A DNA stretch of 64,000 bases from Gigaspora rosea (GCA_003550325.1 QKWP01000429.1:156968-220967), one strand, 5' to 3'. Shown: positions 12,701 through 23,254, numbered from the stretch's first letter. The notes: a model not told the origin generated them from the sequence alone. Numbers and translations: made by a program.

Positions 12701-15390
12701 TCATATAGCTCGTAAATTAGTAACTCTTTATCTTCTAAATTATTTTTCAGTTCTTCGACCCAAAAATCTTGATCATGCGGAATAATATCCAATGCTCTAA
12801 TAACATTCACAAATTGGCATAATCTTTCCAACGTTGATGAAATATTAACCAGGAGTTTTATTGAGCCAATTAATGTTTGGTAGTTTTGCGCCGTTGTTCC
12901 TAATGCATCATGATTAGGATAGCTATTCGACTTAAGCTTACAAAAATACGGGATCATAAAATTAATTTCTTCTTCAACGTGTTCAGCAATGACATTTTTC
13001 CAGAATTCACATGCAACAGTGCATTTAATTTCTTCCCATCTGTCATACGCTTCGCATATGGTTTTATAATTTTTAATGGCTTCCTTAATTATTTCCTTTA
13101 TTACACGTTCAACTGTCAAATTTTGCTTCAACAAACTTTGAAAAACGTTATAGAAAGTTTGTGAACTGACAAGGTGATAATGATCTTTCATAATTTCAAT
13201 AGTCATAGAATGCATCGACCAGTGCTCTTCGGTGTATGATTCCTTAATCGTGGTATTAATCGATCTTTTTTCTAAATCGTTAAAATATAATTGCACGTCC
13301 GATACTAACTGAGAAGAACAAAATCGGTCATAAAATGTTTGGAGACGTACTAAAGTTAGATCGTATTCGTTGCATTGATTGCGATTTTTTTCTAGAACTT
13401 CAATTATAACATATTCTGGACAATTTTCTACAGCAGAATTCATATAATCCACGAGAAATTTTTCATTGTTAATGAAGCAATTAAATATTTTTTGAAATAA
13501 TCTTATCGTGATGGTATGATTTCTAACGTCCGTAGCTATTTGAATCACCATTTCGTGCGTTTCTTTAAAATATGGGTGAGAACGCAGTTTTTGTGTACAA
13601 CCCTTTGCTTTAAATATGGTAATCCAAAATTTTGCAAATTGAAATAATGAAATTTGAAAGGATTCTATGTCAGAAAATTTACTGTTTCTCACTTGTTGTA
13701 AACGATTGAGTATAAAACATAAAATTTCTTCACAAGTGCTAAATTTGAAATATTTTGTTAATTTTGAAGATATATTGTGAATCTATTTTTTAACTTAAAA
13801 TGCTAAAGTTCCTTACCAATTTCGAACATTTAGATCTGATTCGCTATCACAAAGCTGCATGATCTTTTCCAAAAGGTATTCATCAGGATCTTGAATAAGA
13901 GGTCCAATTCTGTCCTTTACCAAAGATACAAAATAAGTTATTATATCTTTATGAAATACATTTATATATGATGTAATTGAGAATATAGAGTCGTCGGATA
14001 ATAACTTGTTAATATTTTGATTCATCAATTTTTTTAAAATTTCCCGACCATATATCGAACTTGAATACATTTCTGAAAGATATTGAAAAGTGTTATAAGC
14101 CGAGCTTTCTTGAATTTTTGAAACTCTTTTTTGTTGTTTACAGATCTTTATAAACCATTTTGTTGATTCTTGCTCAAGTTTTTTTTTAATTGCATTTAAC
14201 TTCAATCCCGAAATAAAATTAAAAATTTCGGGAAAGGATTTCAATACATTTACTTGATTCGATTCGGCAATTGCCTCGAGTATACTAGCATATTCTCGAT
14301 GTTGCCATTTCAAATTACGGTCTTTAAGTAGTTTATGAAGTGAGGTAACATTCTTGTCATTCCAATCTAGCTTTTTTCCCTTAAACAATTCCAGAAGTCT
14401 ACTACGAATTTCATATAGAAGATTGCTATCATTCTCCAATTCTTTAAAGTGTTCCTGCAGATATATGAGACATTCCGCATCATACGATATCTTAATGAGC
14501 TTCTTTATCATTTTATGCAATGCATTCGCATCCTTAAGATCGTTAACGCTAAGCTTTACTTCTTTCAACAATTTTATGAAGTCATCGGGTCTCTCCTTGT
14601 AATCATATACTTCTATTGAACCAATAAATGAATATGATGCGTCAAACCTAGGTGCAAGTGCAAGTATTGTTGTCCAATCTGTAAAACCATGTTTTGAGTT
14701 ATGTTGGACCAAAGCATTAATGGCCTTCATGAACATGGGTTTTGTATCGTAAGTCAGGAGGCTAGAATTATCATAAATGATTTTAAGCTCTTTTATCATG
14801 ATATCAGATGGAAAACTATCAGGAAGGCTTGGTTTATAGAACCAACTGCTTTGATGATCAATGTAATAACCAAGTATCACACACAAAAATAGCATTTGTT
14901 CTTTCGTTTTGCTCGTTACTAAATGGGGCTTAATGAAACCGATGATTTTTTTAAATTCTGTACTGTATTTTTTTAATATGTACTGATAATCCAAGACTCC
15001 GTCCTTTAAGTCGTCGGTGGATTTGATATTCTTGTAAATATAATCAACAAATGCATAATCTTCACTCGAAGTTGGACTTTTTTTAAACTTATCGTTATTA
15101 CTCCAAATATCGTAAAGATTTTTACGAGGTTCTATTTCTATTAAAGGGGAGTTCGCAAATTCTGACTCTGGCAAAACTAGACAATAACTATATTCCATAT
15201 CTAAATTTACTGGAACGTGCACAGGATCGGATACCCAAAGAGTAGAATTTGGAATCCGATGAAGCCATACTTGAAGTAGGTTCCAATTGCCTAAAGCTTC
15301 GCAATCACCATGAACTGCAAGTCCAAGTTCTCGCGAATCCGTATCAAATAGTACGTTGACATGAAAAACTTTGATAATGTGTGCAACCAT
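733..15390 (-). CDS. RNF213/mysterin-like giant AAA+ E3 ubiquitin ligase (RZ-finger type), 14 exons
   Basis: Family role: RNF213 proteins couple two AAA+ modules in a dynein-like core to ubiquitin transfer. Exons, read on the minus strand: 15390-13817, 13738-9892, 9813-9600, 9229-8479, 8401-8314, 8236-8101, 7999-7843, 7765-7585, 7487-7116, 7039-6985, 6880-5734, 5652-3145, 3074-932, 852-733. They sum to 13,293 nt (4,430 aa plus stop) with all phases matching. Visible parts: CBM20-like N-terminus (residues about 5-110, GDCEALGNWN); Walker A GEAGCGKTS at 1801-1809; Walker B WLFFDE near 1858; AACNPYRLR near 1890; second Walker A GIPGASKS at 2126-2133; Walker B VLLDEIGLAEK near 2203; LNRFEK near 2522; RZ zinc finger at 3678-3709 ending IGG-LNH. 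The C-terminus is a short basic tail. No RING cysteine cluster is seen. Introns are 76-109 nt, except intron 3 (370 nt, holding a transposon) and a few of about 80-100 nt. Human RNF213 is somewhat longer. The start is the ATG just before the CBM20-like fold. Identity is very likely; exact exon ends need RNA evidence. Confidence 0.93.
9287..9576. mobile_element. 290-bp palindromic MITE inside intron 3 of the RNF213-like gene
   Basis: The ends are inverted repeats: CCCTATGAAAAAAATATTTT with CGGAAAAACATGGA following, mirrored at the right end by TCCATGTTTTTCCGAAATTT and TATAGGG. The element is flanked by the 3-bp direct repeat CAA (9284-9286 and 9577-9579). The interior holds poly-A (9353-9371) and repeats of TTTCCGTGTTT. 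It shares the CCCTATAAAAAAA terminus and the 3-bp target duplication with the element at 47184-47596. Small reading frames across it on both strands are shadows of the palindrome. Confidence 0.8.
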
Positions 15391-16150
15391 ACTTAGGCAC
15401 TATAACTTCATTGATTGAAATAGAAGAGAAAAAATAAAAAGTTCAATTATTTGTGGTAGATATAGATATTTCGTACACAACATATGATTTTCTGCATTGC
15501 ACAGAATTAGGTTTGGATGCATCCGCAACTCCTGAAGAGGAACTAGCCAATCGAAGAGTGCAAATTTTGACTATTTCGGATCAGCACGACAAAGAATCCG
15601 AACACGCGTAAAGAAGAAAAAAGCAAAAACTAATGTTTAAATCGATCTTGGTGCACTAATTAAAAATGATGGGAATGAAATGTTACATATAGAAAGCATT
15701 ACTCTAACCCTATAGGCTCTAAGTTAAAACTCTAACCCTAAATTTTGTCACACGCACTTAGTTTACTTGCAAAATCGGATTTCCTTTTTTGGTTTGTATT
15801 ACCGCGCAAATAAGTAAAATGGCGAAAGTGTCACACATACAATACTGCAAGATTACCACTACTAGACTTTTCATGGAAAGTACATACGTACGTAAGAAAT
15901 TCGAATTCTTTTGTTTTCCAGAGCTACATAATATTGGCGCATAAGTTCGTATGTTTGTACAGTTAAGAAAGAGAATAAAGCAAAGATTTTCAATGAAGTG
16001 GTTCGGGTCAATTAGTCCAAATCGGTTGGATCTATGAATGCGAAGTGATTGGAAATCACGTGATAAAAAAGAGGAGCAGCCACACGACTTCCGCCCCATA
16101 TAAGGTAAGATCAAAGCATGTGAGAATCAAACAGAATTCAAGAGCGATTT
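15391..16150. other. upstream flank of the RNF213-like gene, no complete gene
   Basis: This stretch lies 5' of the minus-strand gene and should hold its promoter, but no convincing TATA or other motif was recognised. Positions 15527-15815 are a repeat shared with 57574-57898 (separate entry). The remainder has only short frames on the minus strand that match nothing known to me. Confidence 0.4.
15527..15815 (+). mobile_element. partial copy of the ACTTATTTGCGC MITE family with a coding-like tail
   Basis: It matches the reverse complement of the full element at 57574-57898 over about 290 bp and ends with the terminal sequence CGCGCAAATAAGT. The other terminus is missing, so it is a truncated copy. 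In one plus-strand frame both copies can be read as a conserved peptide (EEELANRRVQILTISDQ here, followed shortly by a stop near 15610). Here that frame stays open upstream of the shared part as well. This may be the captured end of a host gene. A telomere-like CTAACCCTA occurs at two places inside it. Confidence 0.6.
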
Positions 16151-16369
16151 ACTTATTTGCGCGGTGATACATCCCAATAGTAAATATTTTTTTGTTGAAA
16201 TATAAGGATGGTAAAAATTTTGCAAGGAATTTTTCTTTACTAGACATAAAGGTAAAAAGCCTGTTACGCGTTCTGGGAAAAAAAGCCTGTTACATATACG
16301 TTACATTTGATCTTGCGATCTATGTAGAAAACTTCCTTTTTCGGGTTTGCATCACAGGCGCAAATAAGT
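16151..16369. mobile_element. 219-bp MITE with ACTTATTTGCGC termini
   Basis: It begins ACTTATTTGCGCGGTGATAC and ends with the inverted form (ATCACAGGCGCAAATAAGT). It belongs with the elements at 15527 and 57574 by its termini, but the interior differs. Only its right half (from about 16279) is present in the second duplication copy (47083-47173), so the duplication boundary falls inside it. No clear target duplication was identified. Confidence 0.5.
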
Positions 16370-16733
16370 GTACGTCGGCGTAGAAGATCAAAGACAAATA
16401 AGTCCACAATGGCATATAAAATAAGGTCACAGTGGCATATGTAATAATAACCAAGTCACAGGACGAAAATACTAAGTATAAAGATCGAAGCCACTTCCAC
16501 CAGCACTTGTTTGTGGTGGGCCAGGAATTGCCTGTGTTCAATTGATAGACCCATTTTCAACGAATTGAATTAATACGATAGTTATCTTAAGCTTTATCTA
16601 TGGAATCATAAAAACACTTCTCCGTGTTAATTATAGTTGTTGCACGGGTCTTTTGTGACAACCCGTGCTTTTTTCATTTACTTATTGGCACGGGATTGTT
16701 ACGTCAGACACCGTGCAATAAGATAATTATTAT

Positions 16734-16922
16734 AGCACGGCCACTATTGATCATGATTATTATACTATTTATGTTATAATCACTTTCTTTTTATTTTGTC
16801 ATTCATGCTTGTTATTTTGCACGATCCAGACATCATCCATATTTATATTATGTTGCACTATACGAATTAAAGGAGTTTAAAAAAACATAAATAGTATAAT
16901 TTATGATCAATGACCGCCGTAC
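16734..16922. mobile_element. palindromic MITE-like element present only in duplication copy 1
   Basis: The left arm AGCACGGCCACTATTGATCA and the right arm (TGATCAATGACCGCCGTACT) are inverted copies that continue for about 40 bp on each side. The interior is AT-rich and non-coding. It lies in a tract absent from copy 2. The target duplication is unclear. Confidence 0.5.
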
Positions 16923-17577
16923 TATAATACCAATATAGCATGATAATTCTGAGATACATCACATTTGATACAACGATAATTTTTTTGATTATTCAGAAAA
17001 TGATCACTGTACCAACGTGATGTTATCTCATATTATCATACTATATTATATAATTACAGTATATAGGTTGTTGAATAAATACTTGTTATCCCATGGGCAC
17101 GACGTAACAACCCGTGCAACACGTCATTCAATAAACTTCAACTACTGTAGTAATTTAAACTTTATTTCAATAATTGATCTATTATTTTTTAATTTAAAAT
17201 AAAAATCGAATGCAAGAAACAGTAACATCACTATAACCGAAGACATTTTCAAATTGCAGAGAATCTCTCGCGTAAAGAATACTACAATAACAAGTGTATT
17301 AAATGACTGTGCCTCAACCAGTTTCATAAAGCTATCAAGTATGAAAAACGAATTTAAGAATTTAATTCTTCAAGCTCAAGATCTCCTATTATTTTGGAAT
17401 CTTTGGCACGTTCAATACTACTCTTAAATGATATTTTTAAACGTTACTCACTTTTAACCTTTTAGAACAATAAAAAACGTTGATAATAATATAAAAATAA
17501 AAAACTAAATTAATATTTTAAATATTTAAATAAATTTTTTTTAATGAATAAAAAATTAATAAAGTACATTAAAACTC

Positions 17578-17830
17578 TTCATATGCCTATAACAATTTTA
17601 AAATTAGTAAAGTCCTTCACCTGCTTACAACAATTTTAAAACCTTCGAACCTAATAAAGTCTTTCGTCTGTCTATAACAATTTTTAAAACTCTTCGAACC
17701 TATTATAGTCATTTGTCTTTCTATTACAATTTTAAAACCAACTGGACCTCAAACCCCACCAGATCTAATAGTCTTTCGCTTGTTTATGACAATTTTAAAA
17801 CCTATGCCCTAGTAAATATGACTATTTTAA
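17578..17830. repeat. degenerate tandem repeat, about 58-bp unit
   Basis: About four to five diverged copies of a unit of the form TATAACAATTTTAAAAC..TTCGAACCTAATA.AGTCTTTC.. follow one another. The phrase ACAATTTTAAAAC recurs with the intervening CCT and AGTC.TTCGTCTG blocks. It lies in the copy-1-only tract between 16.9 and 18.0 kb. No coding potential is seen. Confidence 0.5.
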
Positions 17831-17952
17831 GACCCATAAAGAAATACTAAGTCTAGTTGATTACATAATCTTGAACTTAGTTCACAATCTTTAACTTTTA
17901 ATTAGGATTTGCTGTAAACAAAAAGTTTAAAAGATCGAAACTTAACGTTAAT

Positions 17953-18007
17953 CACATCGGTCTATATGAAAATCATGTATCACATGATTTTCATATAGAC
18001 CGGTGTG
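17953..18007. repeat. near-perfect 26-bp-stem hairpin
   Basis: The left stem CACATCGGTCTATATGAAAA continuing TCATGT pairs with ACATGATTTTCATATAGACC continuing GGTGTG, with one mismatch and a 3-nt loop. It is found only in copy 1 of the duplication. No poly-T tail or gene end suggests a terminator. Confidence 0.65.
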
Positions 18008-18068
18008 AATAACTTAGAAAAAAAAGCACGGGTTGTTACATAGTACCCATGGAATAACTCGTTACACG

Positions 18069-18119
18069 CACGGGTTCATATTTAAATCCCGTGCCTTCGG
18101 CACGGAATATGAACCCGTG
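18069..18119. repeat. two-step hairpin with TTC loop, duplicated at about 48254-48307
   Basis: The inner stem is CCGTGCC-TTC-GGCACGG and the outer stem is CACGGGTTCATAT against ATATGAACCCGTG. Related CACGGGT/ACCCGTG pairs occur nearby (16642-16667). The copy at about 48254 keeps the inner stem perfectly but has mismatches in the outer left arm. The repeated GCACGGG words suggest remnants of a terminal-repeat family. Confidence 0.55.
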
Positions 18120-18971
18120 TGTTGGGTTATTCACTACAACCCATACAATAACTATAAATCGTTGTGCTCATTGTTTTTGCGTTTAGAGTTAAATGCTAAA
18201 AGATAAATGATATCGCAAAATATAAGTTATAGTGAATTTGTAGTACAAATTTTAAGTTCTATGGTTAAATAGGTTTTTTGAGCCTGTTTTATAGGAGATG
18301 CGTTTGTTTGTAGCTTTTAATAACATTAAAATTATGCGCTAACGTTGATCAATATAAAGGTTATTAATTGGTTGGTTGTAGTTAAAGTAGAGCTGGGTCT
18401 TATGAGCATGATTCTGAATCATGCACATTTTATCCTATCAAAAACCATATATACTTAATAATATTACAAATATATATATATATGTTGGTTATTTCTACTT
18501 ATTTTCTCGTTCTTGTGCATTTTTCAGGTTTTTTTTTATTATGCTCATTAATACAAATGAATTCGAAAAATGTGTAATTTTTCCTTATCACTAAGCTAAA
18601 ACTTTGCAATTTTTCTTAATCTATAGCATCATATATAAAGTTTTTTTTTCGATTTTTTACCTCTAAGAATTATAAAGTGGATGCATGAATTATATTACTA
18701 TGTAAATTTTTCAACTATATTTAGTTATATAGTGGCGTCAATCAAAAGCGTATAGAAAAGTCGTTATATAATATGATAAAACATAGCGCACAACTAATTG
18801 TAATATGGGTGTCATCAATGATGACTGTGAATCTGAAGACGACACTAAGTAAATTATTACAAGCAGCATGCACAAATAGTAAAGTATTAAATGTATAATT
18901 ACTGGTTTTAAGTTATTTTCATGAACGGCAAATATTCAAAACACGACTTACAGGATTTCTCTTGGCATTAC

Positions 18972-19039
18972 CAGTGTTGGCAATTATATATATAAAAATT
19001 TTTTGGACAAATTTGGACATAGTCCAAATGCCAACACTG
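18972..19039. mobile_element. 68-bp hAT-type MITE, copy 1
   Basis: The termini are CAGTGTTGGCA and TGCCAACACTG, flanked by the exact 8-bp duplication GGCATTAC (18964-18971 and 19040-19047). An 8-bp TSD with CAGTG ends is characteristic of the hAT superfamily. The same insertion is at the same place in copy 2 (49214-49292), so it predates the duplication. Confidence 0.85.
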
Positions 19040-19896
19040 GGCATTACTCATATGATGTAGCACAAAAAACGGTATGTGTAGATTAGGTCTTTTATAATAA
19101 CGTAAAGTATAAAAGATTTTATGAGTTTATCCTATGGAACTATAAACCTATTTAGACAATATAGTTTATTAGAGTATGTAACATACAAAAAAAATTGTAA
19201 AAAGCTCTTAATATACTTTGGAGAAGGCATCTCAATAAATAAAAAAAAAATAAATTATATGTTTTCGTTTGGACACTGAACATTAGTATATCAAAATAAA
19301 TCTGACAAGTAAATTTCAGCTAAAAAAAAGAAATGGGGTTTAAATTCTGAACACTCAGATTGTATAAACCGATTTTCCAGCAGTCTGAATGGGTCATTGT
19401 TTCTTTGAATTGCTAACAAGAGAAAAATTGTTTGTTAACACCACAAAAGTAGGTAAGATTCATTGTACCAAAAAATTAAGGATACAATTCACAGCACTAA
19501 TCTTGCAACTTGTGCAGACTTGCCGTAAAAATACAATGCTTGGTATCTGGTATTATTTTGCTTCTTACGACTAGAATTAGTTACTTATCTGTTCATGAGA
19601 CTATTCTAGCGTTTTAAATATTACTTTAAACTGGATGCCATGTAAATTAAAAACTTTTTGATAACATTTTTCGATTTTAATTATCAACGGTAATAAAAAT
19701 TTATCTATTATGTGATGAATGTTTCATAGCAAATGTAGGATTTAGAAATGAGTTTTAATTTTTAGTTAATTATACCTTGAAATGCATGACATTATCTATA
19801 GTAAGTTTTATATACAATAACATATTAATATTTAATAACTTATAAATGATATAAAAATTCGCACAGATATCTAGCTTCGGAAATTTACATTATTAG

Positions 19897-21027
19897 TTAT
19901 AAAATTTGGCATTTACTGACATCAAATGCAGCTATTCCTACCAATGTTGTTGATAATTCAACCAACTTGTCTAAACCTTTACCAATGGCCTCAAAAAGGC
20001 CAGTTTCTATAGATCTCTCATTATTTTCTATTTTCCTCCTTATTTCGTCTATTCCCTTATTTAGTTCCTCCATCTTTCTTTTTAATTCATCTGTCTTTCT
20101 TCTTTCTTTCAACTTAATGCTTTATTTATTTGTTTTTGAAACGAGCCTGCCGCTTCTTCAGACGCTTCTGTCAATAAACTTTCTTCTCTCTTCGTTGCAT
20201 TATTTAGTTGTTCTTGTAATTTCTCGAGTTTTTTTTTGTGATGTTTCAAGTTGTTTTTTCAATTTTTCATTTTCATTTATTAATAAGTCGTCAATTCTTT
20301 TGTTTATTTTATGTAAACTCTCTGGTATGTAAATATCTTGACAAGATGCTAAATGATTCAGTAACTTTTTTCTGGCTTCCTTACGAATCTTTTTATTAAT
20401 GTTAATTTGATTTTGTTTTCCTTCTCCTTTTATATTTATTGGTGGAATATCTAAATGGACAACTCTCCTATTACAAGATTCAATTACTTCGACAATTGCT
20501 TTATTACTTTCTTCAATCAAGGATTGGATATCACTTTCACATTCTTCATCATTTTCAAAATTATAAAATTTTGTTCGAACGATAGTAGTATACTTAGTAA
20601 TGTCTTTATCAATTTGTTTATCAAAAAGAATATTTCTCAATATATCATAAGCAACAATTTCTTCTGGTGTTAATCTCTCTCCACATACAAATAAAATTTG
20701 ATTTATTCCTTTCTTGACCTTTTTACATCCTTTAGCTATCTCAACTAGTACAGTTCTTAGGCTCAATGATGTGTCACCAATTCCAACGGTATCAATGATT
20801 CGATATTTCACATTCATCACCTTTCCATTAATATTTCTTTCTACATTAAATAATTCTTCTTGAATCTTTTTAGTTTGACTAAGCGATTTCTCACTTTCTT
20901 TAAAAATTTCATTGAATTCACCATTTTTTTCAAAAATTTTCTCTTCATTTACTAGTATATTGGATAAGGCAGATTTACCTTGACCTGTGCGACCAATTAA
21001 TAAGATATTTTTTATATATTCTCCCAT
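19897..21027 (-). CDS. AIG1/GIMAP-like GTPase, C-terminally frameshifted (copy 1)
   Basis: The ATG at 21027 opens 275 codons to 20200. Visible: P-loop GRTGQGKSAL at residues 12-21, the switch-II motif DTVGIGD near 78-84, a TTIVRTKF segment in the place of the guanine-specificity loop, then a basic, glutamine- and lysine-rich coiled coil from about residue 235. This matches the AIG1 (GIMAP/IAN, Toc34-related) family of membrane or immune-related GTPases. Compared with copy 2 the minus strand has one extra A in an A-run near 20231, which shifts the frame into KTREITRTTK and a stop. The old C-terminus continues in other frames to 19897, with a second break caused by a 10-nt loss near 20115. The GTPase domain is intact, so a shortened protein is possible. 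A homopolymer assembly error is the alternative. Confidence 0.75.
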
Positions 21028-21559
21028 TTTTTTTACGTAAATATAATGCAGAAATTATAAACATGAAATATATTATATCTAATAACGTTGAAAGCTTAAA
21101 TTTAATCAATAGTATGTGAAAATCGATAAATTAGAAAATTTTCTAAAATGTTATTTCACCACATATCTTTGAAAAAGGAAGAAAATTAGAAGTTTACAGA
21201 TATTGTAAATAAACATGGCATATATATACGTATTTCTACATTGGTATATAATGAAAGGTAGTTTTGCGGCGTAGTCCGAAAACATGTTACACGATTAATA
21301 ATATCAGAATTAAATAAATTGTCATTGTGTGCTTTCTTTACCAAAGATTCATTATTTGTGAATTTGTTGCTTTCTATTTTCATCTTGGTTAGGACATATG
21401 TAACCTCAAGTCATTGCTACAATAATACAGTGCAACAGGATGAAACACACATCAGAAGTGGTTACGTTTTTATGAAGATCAATATCTAAAATAATAAAAT
21501 AGTATCTAGGCCCAATTATACAATGTACAATGTTTAAAAAACATGTCTATTATTATATA
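21028..21559. other. 5' flank of the AIG1-like GTPase, conserved in both copies
   Basis: No gene is seen. The sequence matches 51310-51848 closely, including the ATATATATACGTATTTCTAC stretch. It presumably contains the GTPase promoter, but no specific element could be assigned. Confidence 0.4.
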
Positions 21560-22929
21560 CAGTCGAACCTCTCTATAGTCACACCTTCGGGATACAAAAA
21601 ACTGTGATTATAAAAAGGTGTGACTATTATAGAGGTTACCTCTCTATAGTCACAATTATATTGCGAGTTGCAAAAAGTGACTATATAGAGGTTTTATTTT
21701 TTTATTAAAATAAATTTTTATTAGATGTTTATTGTAAACATAAGTTACAAAAGTATGAATCCTACGGAATGCAATCAGACAACGATAAAAGTAACATACC
21801 AATTTTTATATAAATTAATATGTCCGGTGTCCAGTAAAATTCGTCAGACATGGAGGCTGCCCAACCTGTGCACAAAATTCTAACATGTCCCGACTTTTTC
21901 AGGAATGCTCTATTACAGCTGTTTTATAATTCCTCGTCAACCAATTTTTCGGCCAATCTACCATGATTTGACGAGGTTTTGGGAAAAAACTTCTTTAAAT
22001 TTTTCATAACAGAAGTTTTTTTTAACCGTATTCATTTTGTCTATATTCCATAGATATAATGAAAAGATAAATCAATCACAAACTTTTTCGGACTTTGATA
22101 TATGTTAGGCATATGTTTATTAGAAAAGTTTACAGTATTTTAGATTCGGGTCTTTTTTATCAAAATTTATTAGTTGATAAAAACAGCCTTTGTAAACAAT
22201 CGCACAAACTAAACACATCTTTCATATACAGTATAGACATTATTTATCAGATATCTGATAGTGATAGAGGAAAAATTTTCTGTTAATTCATTGTAATTTT
22301 ATAAAACTTATAGTGTTACTTGAATCGACCAATAAAGTTTAAATAATCACATTTTTTTGATCACGAGAATTTTTAAACCTTTTTTAAATACGTTGTTTAA
22401 TTAGAACCTTCTGCACCACCGATATCGCAAGTTTCAGTGATGAATGTCGATCAACTAAATGCGCAACAATTACCAAGGCAGCCTCAGCCGCCATACTATC
22501 CTGCACAGAAACAATTACTTGCTCCACCAACGATGGCAGAAGTTAAGCCACCACCCCCAGAATTGCCTCCACGTCCTGTAGATTTTGGTACTCAGCAAAG
22601 TTACAATCTGGTTCCTCCTCCACCGCTTCGTGCTGCTGTTCCTACTTCACTACCACAACTACCACAGCCACTACAACCAATTGGTTTAGCAAAGGAAGGA
22701 TCTACTCCTACAAAAACCGACATTACTACTCCACCACCAATCTCTTCTCAAGTTCCAATACCAAAAAAGCCTCCACAAATGAAAAAATCAACTCAGGAAT
22801 ATTGTAAAGAGGTATGAAAAAAAAATTAGTACTTTTAGCTCACTAAAACAATATACTGTATCGATTAAGTCATGCAAAGTTAATTTTTCGTTTTGCATAA
22901 CCTGGTGTTTCAAAATTCGGTCAGGGGGT

Positions 22930-22966
<37 letters not shown>

Positions 22967-23249
22967 NTCGATACTAGCCAATTTCATTAAGGGAGCTGCT
23001 TGAGAACACAAAATTTGAACTTTACGCACAAAAGAAGAATAAAAATCGAGAAATCTATTTATTGTGTGATTTTATAGGGGGAAAATTTTATATGGTGTTA
23101 TATAATTAGTTATCAAAAAATGTGATAGTGACTATAGGACGATTGTGCCTATATAGAAGTATAAATAATATAAAAAATGTTCGTAAAATAAAAATGTGAT
23201 TATATAGATTTGTGACTGTAGAGGAGGTGACTATAGAGAGGTTCGACTG
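21560..23249 (+). mobile_element. 1.69-kb Tc1/mariner-pogo-type element, non-autonomous, carrying an exon-like segment
   Basis: The inverted termini CAGTCGAACCTCTCTATAGT continuing CAC are identical for 23 bp at both ends, and TA dinucleotides flank them (21558-21559 and 23250-23251). Copy 2 has the uninterrupted site near 51849. No transposase frame is seen. Subterminal copies of CCTCTCTATAGTCAC recur at 21650-21700. The interior includes a proline-rich exon-like block (22405-22811) and a 33-T run ending in an undetermined base N at 22967. Confidence 0.85.
22405..22811 (+). pseudogene. captured proline-rich exon inside the Tc1/mariner-pogo-type element
   Basis: This 407-nt open block starts after an acceptor (TTTAATTAG) and ends at a donor (AAAGAG followed by GTATGA). 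It encodes about 135 residues rich in Pro and Gln, with PPPPELPPRP, VPPPPLRAAVP and QLPQPLQPIG stretches, which resemble SH3- or WW-binding linkers. Its composition is clearly less AT-rich than the surrounding element. I do not recognise the parent gene. It reads as an internal exon with splice sites still attached, so gene capture is the likeliest explanation. There is no sign that it forms a complete gene here. Confidence 0.5.
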
Positions 23250-23254
23250 TATAG

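Noticed and set aside
13692..13692. Separate gene starts at 13692, 2848 and similar positions (GTG or TTG initiators)
   Set aside because: These are not ATG codons, and the reading continues upstream through consistent splice junctions, so the pieces belong to one 14-exon gene.
15708..15750. Telomere-like CTAACCCTA runs (also 57650-57690)
   Set aside because: Only two or three imperfect units lie inside a MITE shared by two loci. They are part of the element, not an interstitial telomere.
19967..20332. Plus-strand frames opposite the GTPase gene (also 50389-50959)
   Set aside because: Phe/Leu/Ser-rich shadows of the Lys/Glu-rich coiled coil on the other strand.
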